Shown here in pieces: positions 1 to 6,968 of a DNA stretch of 8,698 bases (position 1 is its first letter; each line of letters begins with the position of its first letter). The stretch is taken from NCBI GenBank assembly GCA_047622145.1, contig JBLHMO010000130.1, positions 1 to 8,698 on the forward strand, read 5' to 3'. The notes beneath the pieces were generated by a model, which saw only the letters and a list, made by a program, of their open reading frames with translations, was not told where the DNA came from and did not search any database. This stretch comes from Litorivivens sp047622145 (GTDB taxonomy: Bacteria > Pseudomonadota > Gammaproteobacteria > Pseudomonadales > Spongiibacteraceae). A program made the translations under genes and the position numbers.

Positions 1-400
1 ATACTTCTACACGTGCCAAATCCAGAAAAGGTGCGCGAGACAATTGCGCGCGGCCGTAGCTGACACCGTCGAAATACATACCGACCGATTGCTCGAACCC
101 TTGGTTGATACCCGAACCAATGCCACGCACGTAGATATTGGTACCGATACCGGTTTCAGACATCGTCAGATTGGGGACATAGGCCTGTAAGTCCTCGACT
201 TTGTCGATGCCGGCCTCCATCATTTTTTCGCCAGAGAGGGCATTAACAGAAACCGGGACGTCCTGGAGGCTTTCGGCCCGCAGTGTCGCGGTAACAATGA
301 CTTCCTCCAGCACGCCGGCGGCTTGAGCGCCAGTAGCAGCCAATCCGACCAGCAACGGCAAGGCCACCGCTCCACTTCGGAGCATTCCTTTATTTTTCAT
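1..400 (-). CDS. TonB-dependent outer-membrane receptor C (N-terminus only, cut by window edge)
   Basis: This is the first 133 codons of a TonB-dependent receptor; the rest lies beyond the left edge. The start ATG at 400 follows a strong GGAGG (406-410) at 5 nt. Residues 1-28 form a signal peptide (basic start, hydrophobic core, cleavage probably after GAQA or AA). A TonB-box-like LEEVIVTA (31-38) follows, then the start of the plug domain with SLQDVPVSV, the IYVRGIGSG segment and GMYFDGVSYGRAQLSRAPFLDLARVEV. By eye it is nearly collinear with receptors A and B over this stretch, so it is a third paralog. It differs in details, for example TLRAESLQ where A and B have QLREQSLQ. The family imports scarce or bulky substrates across the outer membrane using TonB/ExbBD energy. 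The substrate is unknown. It may be cotranscribed with B, or have its own promoter in the 187-base gap upstream. Confidence 0.93.
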   Translation of the reverse strand, partial: MKNKGMLRSGAVALPLLVGLAATGAQAAGVLEEVIVTATLRAESLQDVPVSVNALSGEKMMEAGIDKVEDLQAYVPNLTMSETGIGTNIYVRGIGSGINQGFEQSVGMYFDGVSYGRAQLSRAPFLDLARVEV

Positions 401-587
401 TACGTCCTCCCAGACTCATTATTGAGTTGTTTTTTTAGTGAAGGTTCTTAACTTCAATTATTGCGCTACTGATTATGAACTCAGTTTAGCCAATTTTTTA
501 CAGAATTCATGCCCATAAAGCCAATATCGAATATTTATTCACGCTATAGCTCTCACTGATAAGCTTGCCGACTCTCCAAAATGTCCT
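401..587. other. AT-rich intergenic region between receptors B and C
   Basis: This gap is clearly richer in A and T than the genes around it and holds no credible coding sequence. On the minus strand there is a -10-like CATAAT (472-477) without a convincing -35, so I do not call a promoter. Three short inverted repeats are visible: ACTCA/TGAGT (414-427, just upstream of the Shine-Dalgarno of receptor C), ACTGA/TCAGT (468-485, overlapping the -10-like hexamer) and AATAT/ATATT (523-535). No hairpin with a T-run follows the stop codon of receptor B, so transcription may read through into C. In such AT-rich DNA some of these short repeats are expected by chance. Confidence 0.5.
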
Positions 588-3107
588 CTACCAGCGATAG
601 GCAAATTGCATTGCCACGCTTCGCGGCGCCTCCAAAAAGCCAAAGTGGCTTTTTACGCCAAACACCGTAAACGCCGTCGGGGTATCATTGGCGTAAACAA
701 TGATCGCCTCGTCAGTCAGGTTTTTCGCGACCAAGGCCAGCTCCCAGCTACGATCAACCGCACCAATAGCCGCCCTGGCATTGAGCTTCACATAGCCATC
801 CTGCGAGACCGTTGAATCCAGATTTTGAGAGGGATTGTAGTCATCGGTAAAGATCGCATCCAAGCCCAAACCAATACCCAACTCTCTGCTTATCGGCCGC
901 TTATAGGCTAATACAACATTCCCTGCGTAGTCAGCAACATATTGGTTGGTTTGTCCACTATAGTCGCAATTTAGGCCGTCGGGAGATGTAGGGGTTTGTC
1001 CGGCTAAACACTGGCCGCTTTCGTATTTGTCAAACTCAAAATCCAGAACAGCCAGCGCGCCTGCCAGCATTAGATATTCGGTCAACTGCACCCTGCCATC
1101 AATCTCAAGGCCCTGCGTTGTAGCGCTGGCCGCGTTGCCTACATTAAAACCAAGGGTTCCATCGAAAACACTCACCTGCAGGTTGTCGTAACGGGTGCGG
1201 AACAAGGCAGCATTTAATTCAGCAGAACCTTCGAACAACGAGGCCTTAAAACCCAGCTCAATACTGGTCGCCGTCTCGTCTTCGTATTCAAAAGCGCCTA
1301 CTAACGTGGGGCGTGTCGGCCGAGCAGGATTCACCGGAGAGGCTCCGGGCGGTAGCGGAACCGGTGAGGCATCGGGCGAGGCATTGGAGCGGGCATCGAA
1401 GCCCCCCGCCTTGAACCCTCTGTTAATCGTTGCATATAACATGCTGTCGGGCGTCATATCCCACTGCAGGTTCAACTGCGGTGAAAAATGAGATTCCGTG
1501 CGCTTGCCCGACAGGTCGTGGCGCTCAGAGCCAAAACTCACCGCAGACACCGTATCGGTTTCACTAAAGGGCTGCTCAACGTAATTCAGGTCCGCGAAAG
1601 TCAGTTTGCGCGAGCCTACTTTGGTTTCATGGTTATAACGGCCACCGGCTGTCATCCGCAAAGTATCCGACACATTCCAGGTCGCCTGCAAAAAGGCCGA
1701 ATACATTTCAGAATCACTGTTAAAGTCCCGTGGCGAGGTTAAATTGGCTATCGCGTTACCGGCATCGCCAACCCCCGCGATTTCTTCCGGCGAACCGCCC
1801 AGTGGGTTAGGGTCATAATCACCGCGGGCCCCGCCTTCAGTCGCATCCGCTGCATTGAGCAACTGAACAATCAAATCCGAATCCACGATGATGCTGTCAA
1901 AAAAATACAGTTCTGTTTTCTGATAATAAGCACCACCGAGATATTCGACGGTCTCACCGGCAGGCGAAATCCAGCGAAATTCCTGGCTGAACTGGTCGTA
2001 TTCTTCCGCAAGAACCAAATTAAAGCCCTCGGCGCCGGTGAAATCACAATCGCAGAAATCATCGTACTCATAGGCCATAAGGCCGGTAATCGTAGTGAAG
2101 CTATGCTCGCCTCGGGCCCAATCCAAGGTCACTGTGATATTGGAGGTATCGTTATTACTGAAATCCCCGTTCGAGGAGCGCTTAAAATCTTGTACGTTGT
2201 TAAGCACTGAAGGGTCACTATTGATATTGACAACCTGTCCGCTAGGGTCTCGCGTTTCATGCAAGATCTCCGCGTGGGTGCGGCCTGTAAACAGCGGGTT
2301 GTCGTCTATTGAGGGCGAATCGTCGATGATTTCCACCTGCCGCCCAATGACATCGAACTTGCCTATCTCACCCTTAAAGGCAAGCAGCATAGTCTCACTA
2401 ATATCCCAATCCAGGCGCAGCCTATAGGTTGCCTCATCGTAGGATGGTTCATCCCGGTCCAAGGTCAGGTTTTCGATAAAGCCGCCATACTCCCTAAGCC
2501 GCCCGGTAAATCGATAGGCCAAGGTATCGTTGATCGGGCCTGACAGCGTCAGGTCGACTACCCGTTCGTCAAATTCCGGCTCATAGAGCGCGCGAAACGA
2601 GCCTTCAAATTCCGCTGTCGGCTTTTCGGTAATGATGCTGATGGCCCCGGCCACACTGTTTTTTCCGTACAAAATATTCTGCGGGCCGCGCAATACCTCT
2701 ACCCGTGCAAGATCCAGAAAAGGCGCGCGCGCTAATTGCGCCCGCCCGTAATAAATGCCGTCGACATACATGCCAACCGACTGTTCAAAGCCCTGATTAA
2801 TACCCGACCCTATACCCCGAATATACAGCGAGGTGCCAATGCCGGTTTCGGTCATGGTCAGGTTAGGTATATAGGCCTGTAAATCCTCCATCTTGTTGAT
2901 GCCGGCGGAAAGCATCTTTTCCCCCGATACCGCGCTCACCGACACGGGCACATCCTGTAAGGATTGTTCGCGCAATTGCGCCGTAACATACACCTCTTCA
3001 AGTATAAATTTTTCTGCCTGTACGGGCGCGGTGAGCATGGTCGCAACTGAAGCAATCACTGTTGCCCCAAAGAGCGCTCGGCTTATAGCCCATTCAGGTT
3101 TATTCAT
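588..3107 (-). CDS. TonB-dependent outer-membrane receptor B
   Basis: This is a complete 839-residue TonB-dependent receptor, a normal length for the family. A longer frame begins at ATG 3122, but that start would place the strong GGAGG inside the coding sequence; ATG 3107 sits 4 nt after it and opens a proper signal peptide (about 1-31, ending APVQA). A TonB-box-like LEEVYVTA (36-43) follows. The plug spans about 45-165, with YIRGIGSG, VEVLRGPQNILYGKNSVAGAI and the EKPT end of plug. The remainder is a 22-strand-type beta-barrel that ends in YRW, the usual C-terminal aromatic of outer-membrane proteins. The mature protein has only four cysteines, as C352/C354 (CDCDF) and C700/C714, both pairs conserved in receptor A. 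A Pro/Ala-rich stretch around 575-601 differs from A and probably lies in an external loop. It lies 78 bases downstream of A on the same strand, so an operon is plausible. Substrate unknown; a hydrophobic lipid-like ligand is inferred only from the neighbours. Confidence 0.95.
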   Translation of the reverse strand: MNKPEWAISRALFGATVIASVATMLTAPVQAEKFILEEVYVTAQLREQSLQDVPVSVSAVSGEKMLSAGINKMEDLQAYIPNLTMTETGIGTSLYIRGIGSGINQGFEQSVGMYVDGIYYGRAQLARAPFLDLARVEVLRGPQNILYGKNSVAGAISIITEKPTAEFEGSFRALYEPEFDERVVDLTLSGPINDTLAYRFTGRLREYGGFIENLTLDRDEPSYDEATYRLRLDWDISETMLLAFKGEIGKFDVIGRQVEIIDDSPSIDDNPLFTGRTHAEILHETRDPSGQVVNINSDPSVLNNVQDFKRSSNGDFSNNDTSNITVTLDWARGEHSFTTITGLMAYEYDDFCDCDFTGAEGFNLVLAEEYDQFSQEFRWISPAGETVEYLGGAYYQKTELYFFDSIIVDSDLIVQLLNAADATEGGARGDYDPNPLGGSPEEIAGVGDAGNAIANLTSPRDFNSDSEMYSAFLQATWNVSDTLRMTAGGRYNHETKVGSRKLTFADLNYVEQPFSETDTVSAVSFGSERHDLSGKRTESHFSPQLNLQWDMTPDSMLYATINRGFKAGGFDARSNASPDASPVPLPPGASPVNPARPTRPTLVGAFEYEDETATSIELGFKASLFEGSAELNAALFRTRYDNLQVSVFDGTLGFNVGNAASATTQGLEIDGRVQLTEYLMLAGALAVLDFEFDKYESGQCLAGQTPTSPDGLNCDYSGQTNQYVADYAGNVVLAYKRPISRELGIGLGLDAIFTDDYNPSQNLDSTVSQDGYVKLNARAAIGAVDRSWELALVAKNLTDEAIIVYANDTPTAFTVFGVKSHFGFLEAPRSVAMQFAYRW

Positions 3108-3111
3108 ACTG

Positions 3112-3116
3112 CCTCC
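3112..3116 (-). promoter_or_regulatory. Shine-Dalgarno GGAGG deciding the start of receptor B
   Basis: GGAGG lies 4 nt upstream of ATG 3107 on the minus strand. It falls inside the extra five codons of the longer frame from 3122 and so argues for the internal start. Receptor C has an almost identical context (TCTGGGAGG before its ATG), which suggests the two leaders share ancestry. Confidence 0.75.
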
Positions 3117-3150
3117 AGACATTCTTTATAGTTATTGTCAGGCACCGCAA

Positions 3151-3168
3151 TCGCGGCAATCGCCGCGA
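3151..3168 (-). promoter_or_regulatory. GC-rich perfect hairpin between receptors A and B
   Basis: The arms TCGCGGC and GCCGCGA are perfectly complementary over 7 bp and enclose a 4-base loop. The hairpin lies 17 bases after the stop codon of receptor A and 44 bases before the start of B. No T-run follows on either strand, so it is not a classical intrinsic terminator. It could stabilise the 3' end of the A message after processing, or reduce read-through into B. Function inferred only. Confidence 0.4.
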
Positions 3169-3185
3169 CACTTAAATCAATTTAT

Positions 3186-5687
3186 TTACCAGCGATAACT
3201 CACCTGCAAGGCGACGGTTCGCGGTGGATTAACGAAACCGTGGTGAGTCGCAGCTTCAGTAATTGTGTAAGCGGTCGGCGCATCAACACCGTATACAATT
3301 ATCAGCTTGTCACCAAGATTTTTACCCAGTAGCGCGACCTCCCAGTCGCCGCCAATATCCCCAAGCGACAAACGGGCGTTGTAAACTTGGTAGCCATCCT
3401 GCTTTATACGATCATCCATGTTGGGCGAGGGGTGGTAATCGTCGGTAAATACGACATCAAAATTGGCGCGAAACATCAGGCTGTCAAACACCGAATTTTC
3501 GTATGCCAGTAAGATATTGCCGGAGTAGTCTGCAACGTACTGGTTAGTTTTACCGCTGTAATCACAGTTGTTGCCGTTGGGATGGTCTGGTGTCTGGCCC
3601 TGAATACAGGTACCCGTCTTGTGATCAAGAAATTCGAAATCGAGCAGTGCAATACCTGCGGACACAATCCAATTTTCGGACAGGCCCATGCGTCCATCCA
3701 ACTCAAGGCCTTGGGACACAGCGCTCGCGGCATTGCCGACGTTAAAGCCAAGGGTGCCATCGAAAACACTGACTTGAAGGTTGTCGAATTCCGTTCTGAA
3801 TAGCGCCGCATTTAATTCAGCTGCACCATCGAGCAATGTCGATTTCATGCCCAGCTCGAAACTCGTTGACTCTTCTTCCTCGTACTCGAAAGTACCGAGC
3901 AAAACGACTTGGTTAGCCACAACGGCGTTGGGATTTCTAGGCGTAGGCTCGGCACTGGGGGAGGCATTGGAACGCGCATCAAAGCCGCCAGACTTGAACC
4001 CTCTGCTCGACGTAAAATAGGCCATGGCATCATCTGAAAAATCCCACTGAACATTGACGGACGGCGCAAACTGAGTTTCTGTGCGCTCGCCTTTCAAATC
4101 GTGACGCTCAGCGGCGAAGCTAATGGCAGAAGCGGTATCCGACTCTCCGATGGGGCGAACGGTACCGTCAGGAAAGGTAAACTCGAGCTTGCGATCCCCC
4201 TGCTTGTTTTCCCAAGTGAAGCGGCCACCGAGCGACAGCCTCAAGGTATCTGTAGCCGTCCAAGTCCCCTGTAAAAAGGCCGACGCTATTTTTGAATTGC
4301 TATTAAAATCCCTGGGCGAGCGAAAATCACGGATTGCATCACCTGCGTCGCCGATACCCGCAATATCCGCCGGCGTTGTGCCCAATGGGTTTGGATCAAC
4401 ATCCCCTCTTGCGCCGCCCTCAGTGCCGTCAGCGGCATTAATCAATGAAGGGATGACGTCGCTATCTACGCGAATCGAGTCATAAAAATGCAATTTGCTG
4501 TAATGCAGGTAAATGCCGCCGATATATTCCATAGATTCGCCACCCGGCGATATCCAACGAAATTCCTGACTGAGCTGCTCGTATTCTTCTTCAAAATTAA
4601 CCTGAAAGAGTTCGCCGCCGGTGAAATCACAGTCGCAGTCTTCCCGGTAGTCATAGGCCATGTAGCCTGTAATGGACGTGAGCTGATGGCCGTCGAGATA
4701 CCAGTCAAGATTCAACGTCATATTTTCAGTGGCGTTAAAGCTGTAATCACCGTTGCCGGCCCGCTTGTAATCTGCTTTGACGTTGAGCACGCCCGGATGC
4801 GAATCAATATCAACTACCGCACCACTTCCTGGGGGGAATTCAGTTCTATCCAGTATTTCGCCGTGGGTCCGACCGGTAAAAAAGGGAACCTCAGACACTG
4901 ACGGCGAGTCGTATATAATTTCCGAGTGGCGGCCACGCACATTAAATCTGCCGCGTTCCAATTTCAATCCGGCAACTAGATCGTCGTTCGCATCCCATAC
5001 AAGCTTTAGGCGAACGGTCTGCTCCTCGCGGTTCGGCTCATTGCGATCGAGTGCCAAATTGCGAATATGTCCGTCATACTCGCGCAGGCGCGCGGCCAGC
5101 CGGTAACCTACCGTATCTGTTATCGGACCGGACACCACGGCATCGAGAATTTGTTCCCCAATGCTGTCTTCAACCGTCGCCTGAATATAACCTTCGAATT
5201 CTTGCGTGGGTTTGGCCGTTGAAATATTAATCGCTCCGGCAATGCTGTTCTTGCCAAGCAGTATGTTCTGTGGACCACGTAAGACCTCTACGCGTGATAG
5301 GTCCAAAAACGGTGCCCGCGCCAATTGCGCACGGCCATAGGAAATACCGTCTACATACATACCCACCGACTGTTCGAAGCCCTGGTTTTCACCAGAGCCT
5401 ATTCCTCGGATATAAATATCTGTACCAATCCCGGATTCCGACATCGTGAAGTTGGGGACGTAGGCCTGAAGGTCTTCGATACGGGACAGCCCCGCCTCCA
5501 TCAACTTGTCGCCGCTGATAGCACTGACCGATACCGGCACATCTTGCAGGCTTTGCTCACGAAGTTGTGCGGTGACCATAACTTCTTCAAGAACCGCCGC
5601 GGCGTGAATATCTGTTGCGAGCAACAGAGCAGGCAGGCATAAACATCGGCGCAGCGGAGCTAAAGTCGGTGTACGGGCAAAGAGCAT
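3186..5687 (-). CDS. TonB-dependent outer-membrane receptor A
   Basis: This is a complete 833-residue receptor and the first of the three tandem paralogs in transcription order. The start ATG at 5687 follows AAGGA (5695-5699) at 7 nt. The signal peptide is about residues 1-29 (RR at 13-14, CLCLPALLLA core, cleavage after DIHA). TonB-box-like LEEVMVTA occupies 33-40. The plug is about 42-162, with YIRGIGSG, VEVLRGPQNILLGKNSIAGAI and AKPT. The barrel fills the rest and ends in YRW. Mature cysteines are C351/C353 (CDCDFTG) and C694/C708, the same two pairs with the same spacing as in receptor B. A long loop around 417-464 (NAADGTEGGARGD, then DPNPLG, then SPRDFNS) is almost the same in A and B, although loops usually diverge between paralogs. 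The flavodoxin-like gene lies 178 bases upstream on the same strand. Role: TonB-driven uptake across the outer membrane; substrate not identifiable from sequence. Confidence 0.95.
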   Translation of the reverse strand: MLFARTPTLAPLRRCLCLPALLLATDIHAAAVLEEVMVTAQLREQSLQDVPVSVSAISGDKLMEAGLSRIEDLQAYVPNFTMSESGIGTDIYIRGIGSGENQGFEQSVGMYVDGISYGRAQLARAPFLDLSRVEVLRGPQNILLGKNSIAGAINISTAKPTQEFEGYIQATVEDSIGEQILDAVVSGPITDTVGYRLAARLREYDGHIRNLALDRNEPNREEQTVRLKLVWDANDDLVAGLKLERGRFNVRGRHSEIIYDSPSVSEVPFFTGRTHGEILDRTEFPPGSGAVVDIDSHPGVLNVKADYKRAGNGDYSFNATENMTLNLDWYLDGHQLTSITGYMAYDYREDCDCDFTGGELFQVNFEEEYEQLSQEFRWISPGGESMEYIGGIYLHYSKLHFYDSIRVDSDVIPSLINAADGTEGGARGDVDPNPLGTTPADIAGIGDAGDAIRDFRSPRDFNSNSKIASAFLQGTWTATDTLRLSLGGRFTWENKQGDRKLEFTFPDGTVRPIGESDTASAISFAAERHDLKGERTETQFAPSVNVQWDFSDDAMAYFTSSRGFKSGGFDARSNASPSAEPTPRNPNAVVANQVVLLGTFEYEEEESTSFELGMKSTLLDGAAELNAALFRTEFDNLQVSVFDGTLGFNVGNAASAVSQGLELDGRMGLSENWIVSAGIALLDFEFLDHKTGTCIQGQTPDHPNGNNCDYSGKTNQYVADYSGNILLAYENSVFDSLMFRANFDVVFTDDYHPSPNMDDRIKQDGYQVYNARLSLGDIGGDWEVALLGKNLGDKLIIVYGVDAPTAYTITEAATHHGFVNPPRTVALQVSYRW

Positions 5688-5781
5688 ATAAACTTCCTTC
5701 TTTTTATTTTAAACCGCAGCCTAGGCCGAGTAACCACTGCGGCGCCAAGCAACGACCAAAGTCGCCACTAGCACAGCGCTA

Positions 5782-5802
5782 TATGTTCTCGCCGAAAACA
5801 TA
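5782..5802. promoter_or_regulatory. 21-bp near-palindrome in the leader of receptor A
   Basis: On the plus strand the arms are TATGTTCTC and GAAAACATA around a GCC centre, with 8 of 9 arm positions matching. On the minus-strand RNA the single mismatch becomes a G-U pair, giving a continuous 9-bp stem with a 3-base loop. It lies 95 bases upstream of the receptor A start and downstream of the best promoter candidate (5832-5861), where a repressor or an RNA structure could act. No T-run follows it. I did not find the same sequence upstream of B or C. It is a candidate operator; the binding protein is unknown. Confidence 0.4.
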
Positions 5803-5831
5803 AAAAGCGATGATCTCTGTTTTCCCTAAAG

Positions 5832-5861
5832 ATTACAAGTCTGTCATGGAATGCAAATCAA
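5832..5861 (-). promoter_or_regulatory. Candidate promoter for receptor A
   Basis: On the minus strand TTGATT (5856-5861) and TGTAAT (5832-5837) are separated by 18 bases, resembling a sigma-70 -35/-10 pair with 4 and 5 of 6 consensus matches. It begins just inside the last bases of the flavodoxin-like gene region and would give a leader of about 135 bases that includes the near-palindrome at 5782-5802. Pattern match by eye only. Confidence 0.3.
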
Positions 5862-5865
5862 TGGC

Positions 5866-6321
5866 CTAGAAAATCCCCATATCCAGCCCTGCCGCAAAAC
5901 TCAAGCCCCGATCGGCAGCCTCTGCCAAAGCCTGCTGATCCGGCGCGCCCCTCACAATCAAGGGTTCCGCTACGGCAGTCAAGGGGTAGCCTTTCACAAT
6001 TCTTTGCAGCTGCTTCACGGCACCACTGCCGTCATTGCCGCAACTCACGATCAACATATAGGGTCGGTGCATTTCACCCGGCTCGCAGGGATAAAAAGTG
6101 CGGTCGAAGAAGTCTTTCATGCCGCCCGAAAGATTGCCAAAATTCTCGGGCGTGACAAACAATACGCCATCGCAGCGACGAAGATCGCCAGTGCCCGCCT
6201 CCATCGCCCGCAACAGTCGCACATTGACCGCTGCTTCCGTGGCCGCAGCCCGCGCCGCGGCTTCCGCTAGCGCCTGGGAACTGCCAGATTGCGTATGAAA
6301 AACAATTAATAGTTCCTTCAA
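5866..6321 (-). CDS. Flavodoxin-fold FMN protein / NAD(P)H-dependent FMN reductase-like
   Basis: This 151-residue protein has the flavodoxin fold. The N-terminus MKELLIVFHTQSGSSQ is a first beta-strand followed by the FMN phosphate-binding loop (T10-Q16). TPENFGNLSGGMKDFFDRTFYP (57-78, split here as TPENFGNLSGG then MKDFFDRTFYP) is the second FMN loop typical of WrbA/FMN-reductase-like proteins. SCGNDGSGAVKQLQRI (93-108) is the third characteristic segment. There is no ATG. TTG at 6321 fits because GGGAG (6327-6331) lies 5 nt before it and the strand begins immediately; an earlier in-frame TTG at 6333 has no Shine-Dalgarno and adds four residues that do not fit. It is cytoplasmic and expected to carry FMN and move electrons. 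It faces divergently from the SnoaL-like gene and points toward the receptors. Electron partner unknown; a link to the receptors is only positional. Confidence 0.88.
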   Translation of the reverse strand: MKELLIVFHTQSGSSQALAEAAARAAATEAAVNVRLLRAMEAGTGDLRRCDGVLFVTPENFGNLSGGMKDFFDRTFYPCEPGEMHRPYMLIVSCGNDGSGAVKQLQRIVKGYPLTAVAEPLIVRGAPDQQALAEAADRGLSFAAGLDMGIF

Positions 6322-6326
6322 GAATG

Positions 6327-6331
6327 CTCCC
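6327..6331 (-). promoter_or_regulatory. Shine-Dalgarno GGGAG supporting a TTG start
   Basis: GGGAG ends 5 nt upstream of TTG 6321 on the minus strand. It decides the start of the flavodoxin-like gene, which has no in-frame ATG between the upstream TAG stop and the first beta-strand. Confidence 0.65.
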
Positions 6332-6340
6332 AAAAGGCAA

Positions 6341-6349
6341 TGCTATACT
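6341..6349 (+). promoter_or_regulatory. Extended -10 element for the SnoaL-like gene
   Basis: TGCTATACT matches the extended -10 form TGnTATAAT with one change in the hexamer. It lies in the 62-base divergent gap. Transcription would start near 6356, about 28 bases before the ATG at 6384. No good -35 is visible, which is acceptable for extended -10 promoters. The mirror-image flavodoxin-like promoter must overlap the same short gap, but I could not place it. Confidence 0.4.
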
Positions 6350-6383
6350 CGGCTGAATAAAAACAATTTGCTACGGTACTAAG

Positions 6384-6797
6384 ATGTCTTATAACAAACA
6401 ACTTCTCGCAGATTTTCAATTAGCACTGGCTGCGCAGCTGCAAGGTAAACCGGCTGATATCGCGCGCTTCTTTCACGACGATATTGCCTGGCACTTCCCC
6501 AAATCCACCGCAGCAGAATCCAGCGGCAGCGATCACATCGGCAAGGCCGCTGTGATCGCCATGTTTTCCGGTGACGTCGATCATTTCTACCAGCCAGGCA
6601 CAATGAAGTTTCACTATCACTCAACAACGGCCGAGGATGATCGCGTCCATACGCACTTTAGCCTTGAAGCCAAAACCTCGTCGGGTAAAGACTATTACAA
6701 CGACTACCAAAGCCTGTTCCGCTTCAGTGACGGCAAAATCATCGAGGTTTGGGAATATTTTGACACTGCCTATCTGTTCAGCCTTTTTACTGACTAA
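6384..6797 (+). CDS. SnoaL-like / ketosteroid isomerase-related protein (NTF2-like fold)
   Basis: This is a 137-residue cytoplasmic protein of the NTF2-like superfamily, SnoaL/ketosteroid-isomerase-related branch. It has the family layout: N-terminal helices (1-32), DIAWHFPK strand (33-40), a GKAAVIAMF helix (53-61), VHTHFSLEAKTSSGKDYYNDYQ strands (88-109, read as VHTHFSLEAK then GKDYYNDYQ) and the terminal signature FRFSDGKIIEVWEYFDT (112-128). D33, H92 and Y107 point into the usual pocket position, but the catalytic residues of true steroid isomerase cannot be assigned by eye. Members bind small hydrophobic molecules and act as isomerases, cyclases or hydrolases, and many have no known reaction. 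The start ATG has no clear Shine-Dalgarno, which is odd. It is divergent from the flavodoxin-like gene and convergent with the racemase. Confidence 0.85.
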   Translation: MSYNKQLLADFQLALAAQLQGKPADIARFFHDDIAWHFPKSTAAESSGSDHIGKAAVIAMFSGDVDHFYQPGTMKFHYHSTTAEDDRVHTHFSLEAKTSSGKDYYNDYQSLFRFSDGKIIEVWEYFDTAYLFSLFTD

Positions 6798-6968
6798 CAA
6801 AGTACCGACTCAAACTTCGCCAACGACCCGCTCGCCATTGGATTATTGAGCGACCAGCCTGCGAATTTCAGAGCCTCCATGCCGACCTACATTCTAGCCG
6901 ATTTATTCGAATCCGTCCGGCAGTGAAAAACGCGGTTTACTAGCAAAATCCGGGGCAATCCCCTTCGC
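6798..6968. other. Convergent intergenic region between SnoaL-like gene and racemase
   Basis: This 171-base gap separates two convergent genes. It holds the weak hairpin at 6952-6963 and a longer-loop repeat CGCTC/GAGCG (6829-6852) without a T-run. The SnoaL frame stays open for 42 more codons after its TAA and ends in TGA at about 6924-6926, with a protein-like composition; this length is not improbable by chance. No gene is called. Confidence 0.5.
6952..6963 (-). terminator. Weak candidate terminator after the racemase gene
   Basis: Downstream of the racemase stop on the minus strand, GGGG and CCCC pair around ATTG, and GGATTTTG follows. The stem is only 4 bp and the T-run is short, so at best it is a poor intrinsic terminator. 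Confidence 0.22.

Noticed and set aside
401..587. Fur box upstream of the receptors (also looked for in 3108-3185 and 5688-5865)
   Set aside because: No sequence close to the 19-bp GATAATGATAATCATTATC pattern is visible, so iron regulation is not supported by sequence.
3108..3122. Upstream ATG at 3122 as the start of receptor B
   Set aside because: It would put the strong GGAGG inside the gene and has no good ribosome-binding site itself; ATG 3107 gives a proper signal peptide.
3151..3168. Intrinsic terminator after receptor A
   Set aside because: The stem is good but no T-run follows on either strand.
4380..4420. RGD tripeptide in the conserved loop of the receptors as a host-cell adhesion motif
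   Set aside because: A tripeptide alone has no predictive value in a bacterial barrel protein, and nothing else suggests host contact.
588..5687. Many open frames of 60-140 codons on the plus strand inside the receptor genes (for example 4488-4901 and 2095-2427)
   Set aside because: They are antisense shadows of long, clearly recognisable receptor genes and show no family features.
1..5687. Long direct repeats or an integron/CRISPR-like array
   Set aside because: The repeated segments are homologous coding parts of paralogous receptors, not spacer-repeat units or insertion-sequence ends.
5851..6270. 139-codon plus-strand frame opposite the flavodoxin-like gene
   Set aside because: The minus-strand frame has all three flavodoxin loops; the plus-strand product has low-complexity composition and no recognisable motif.
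6829..6852. CGCTC/GAGCG hairpin as terminator of the SnoaL-like gene
   Set aside because: Only 5 bp with a 14-base loop and no T-run.
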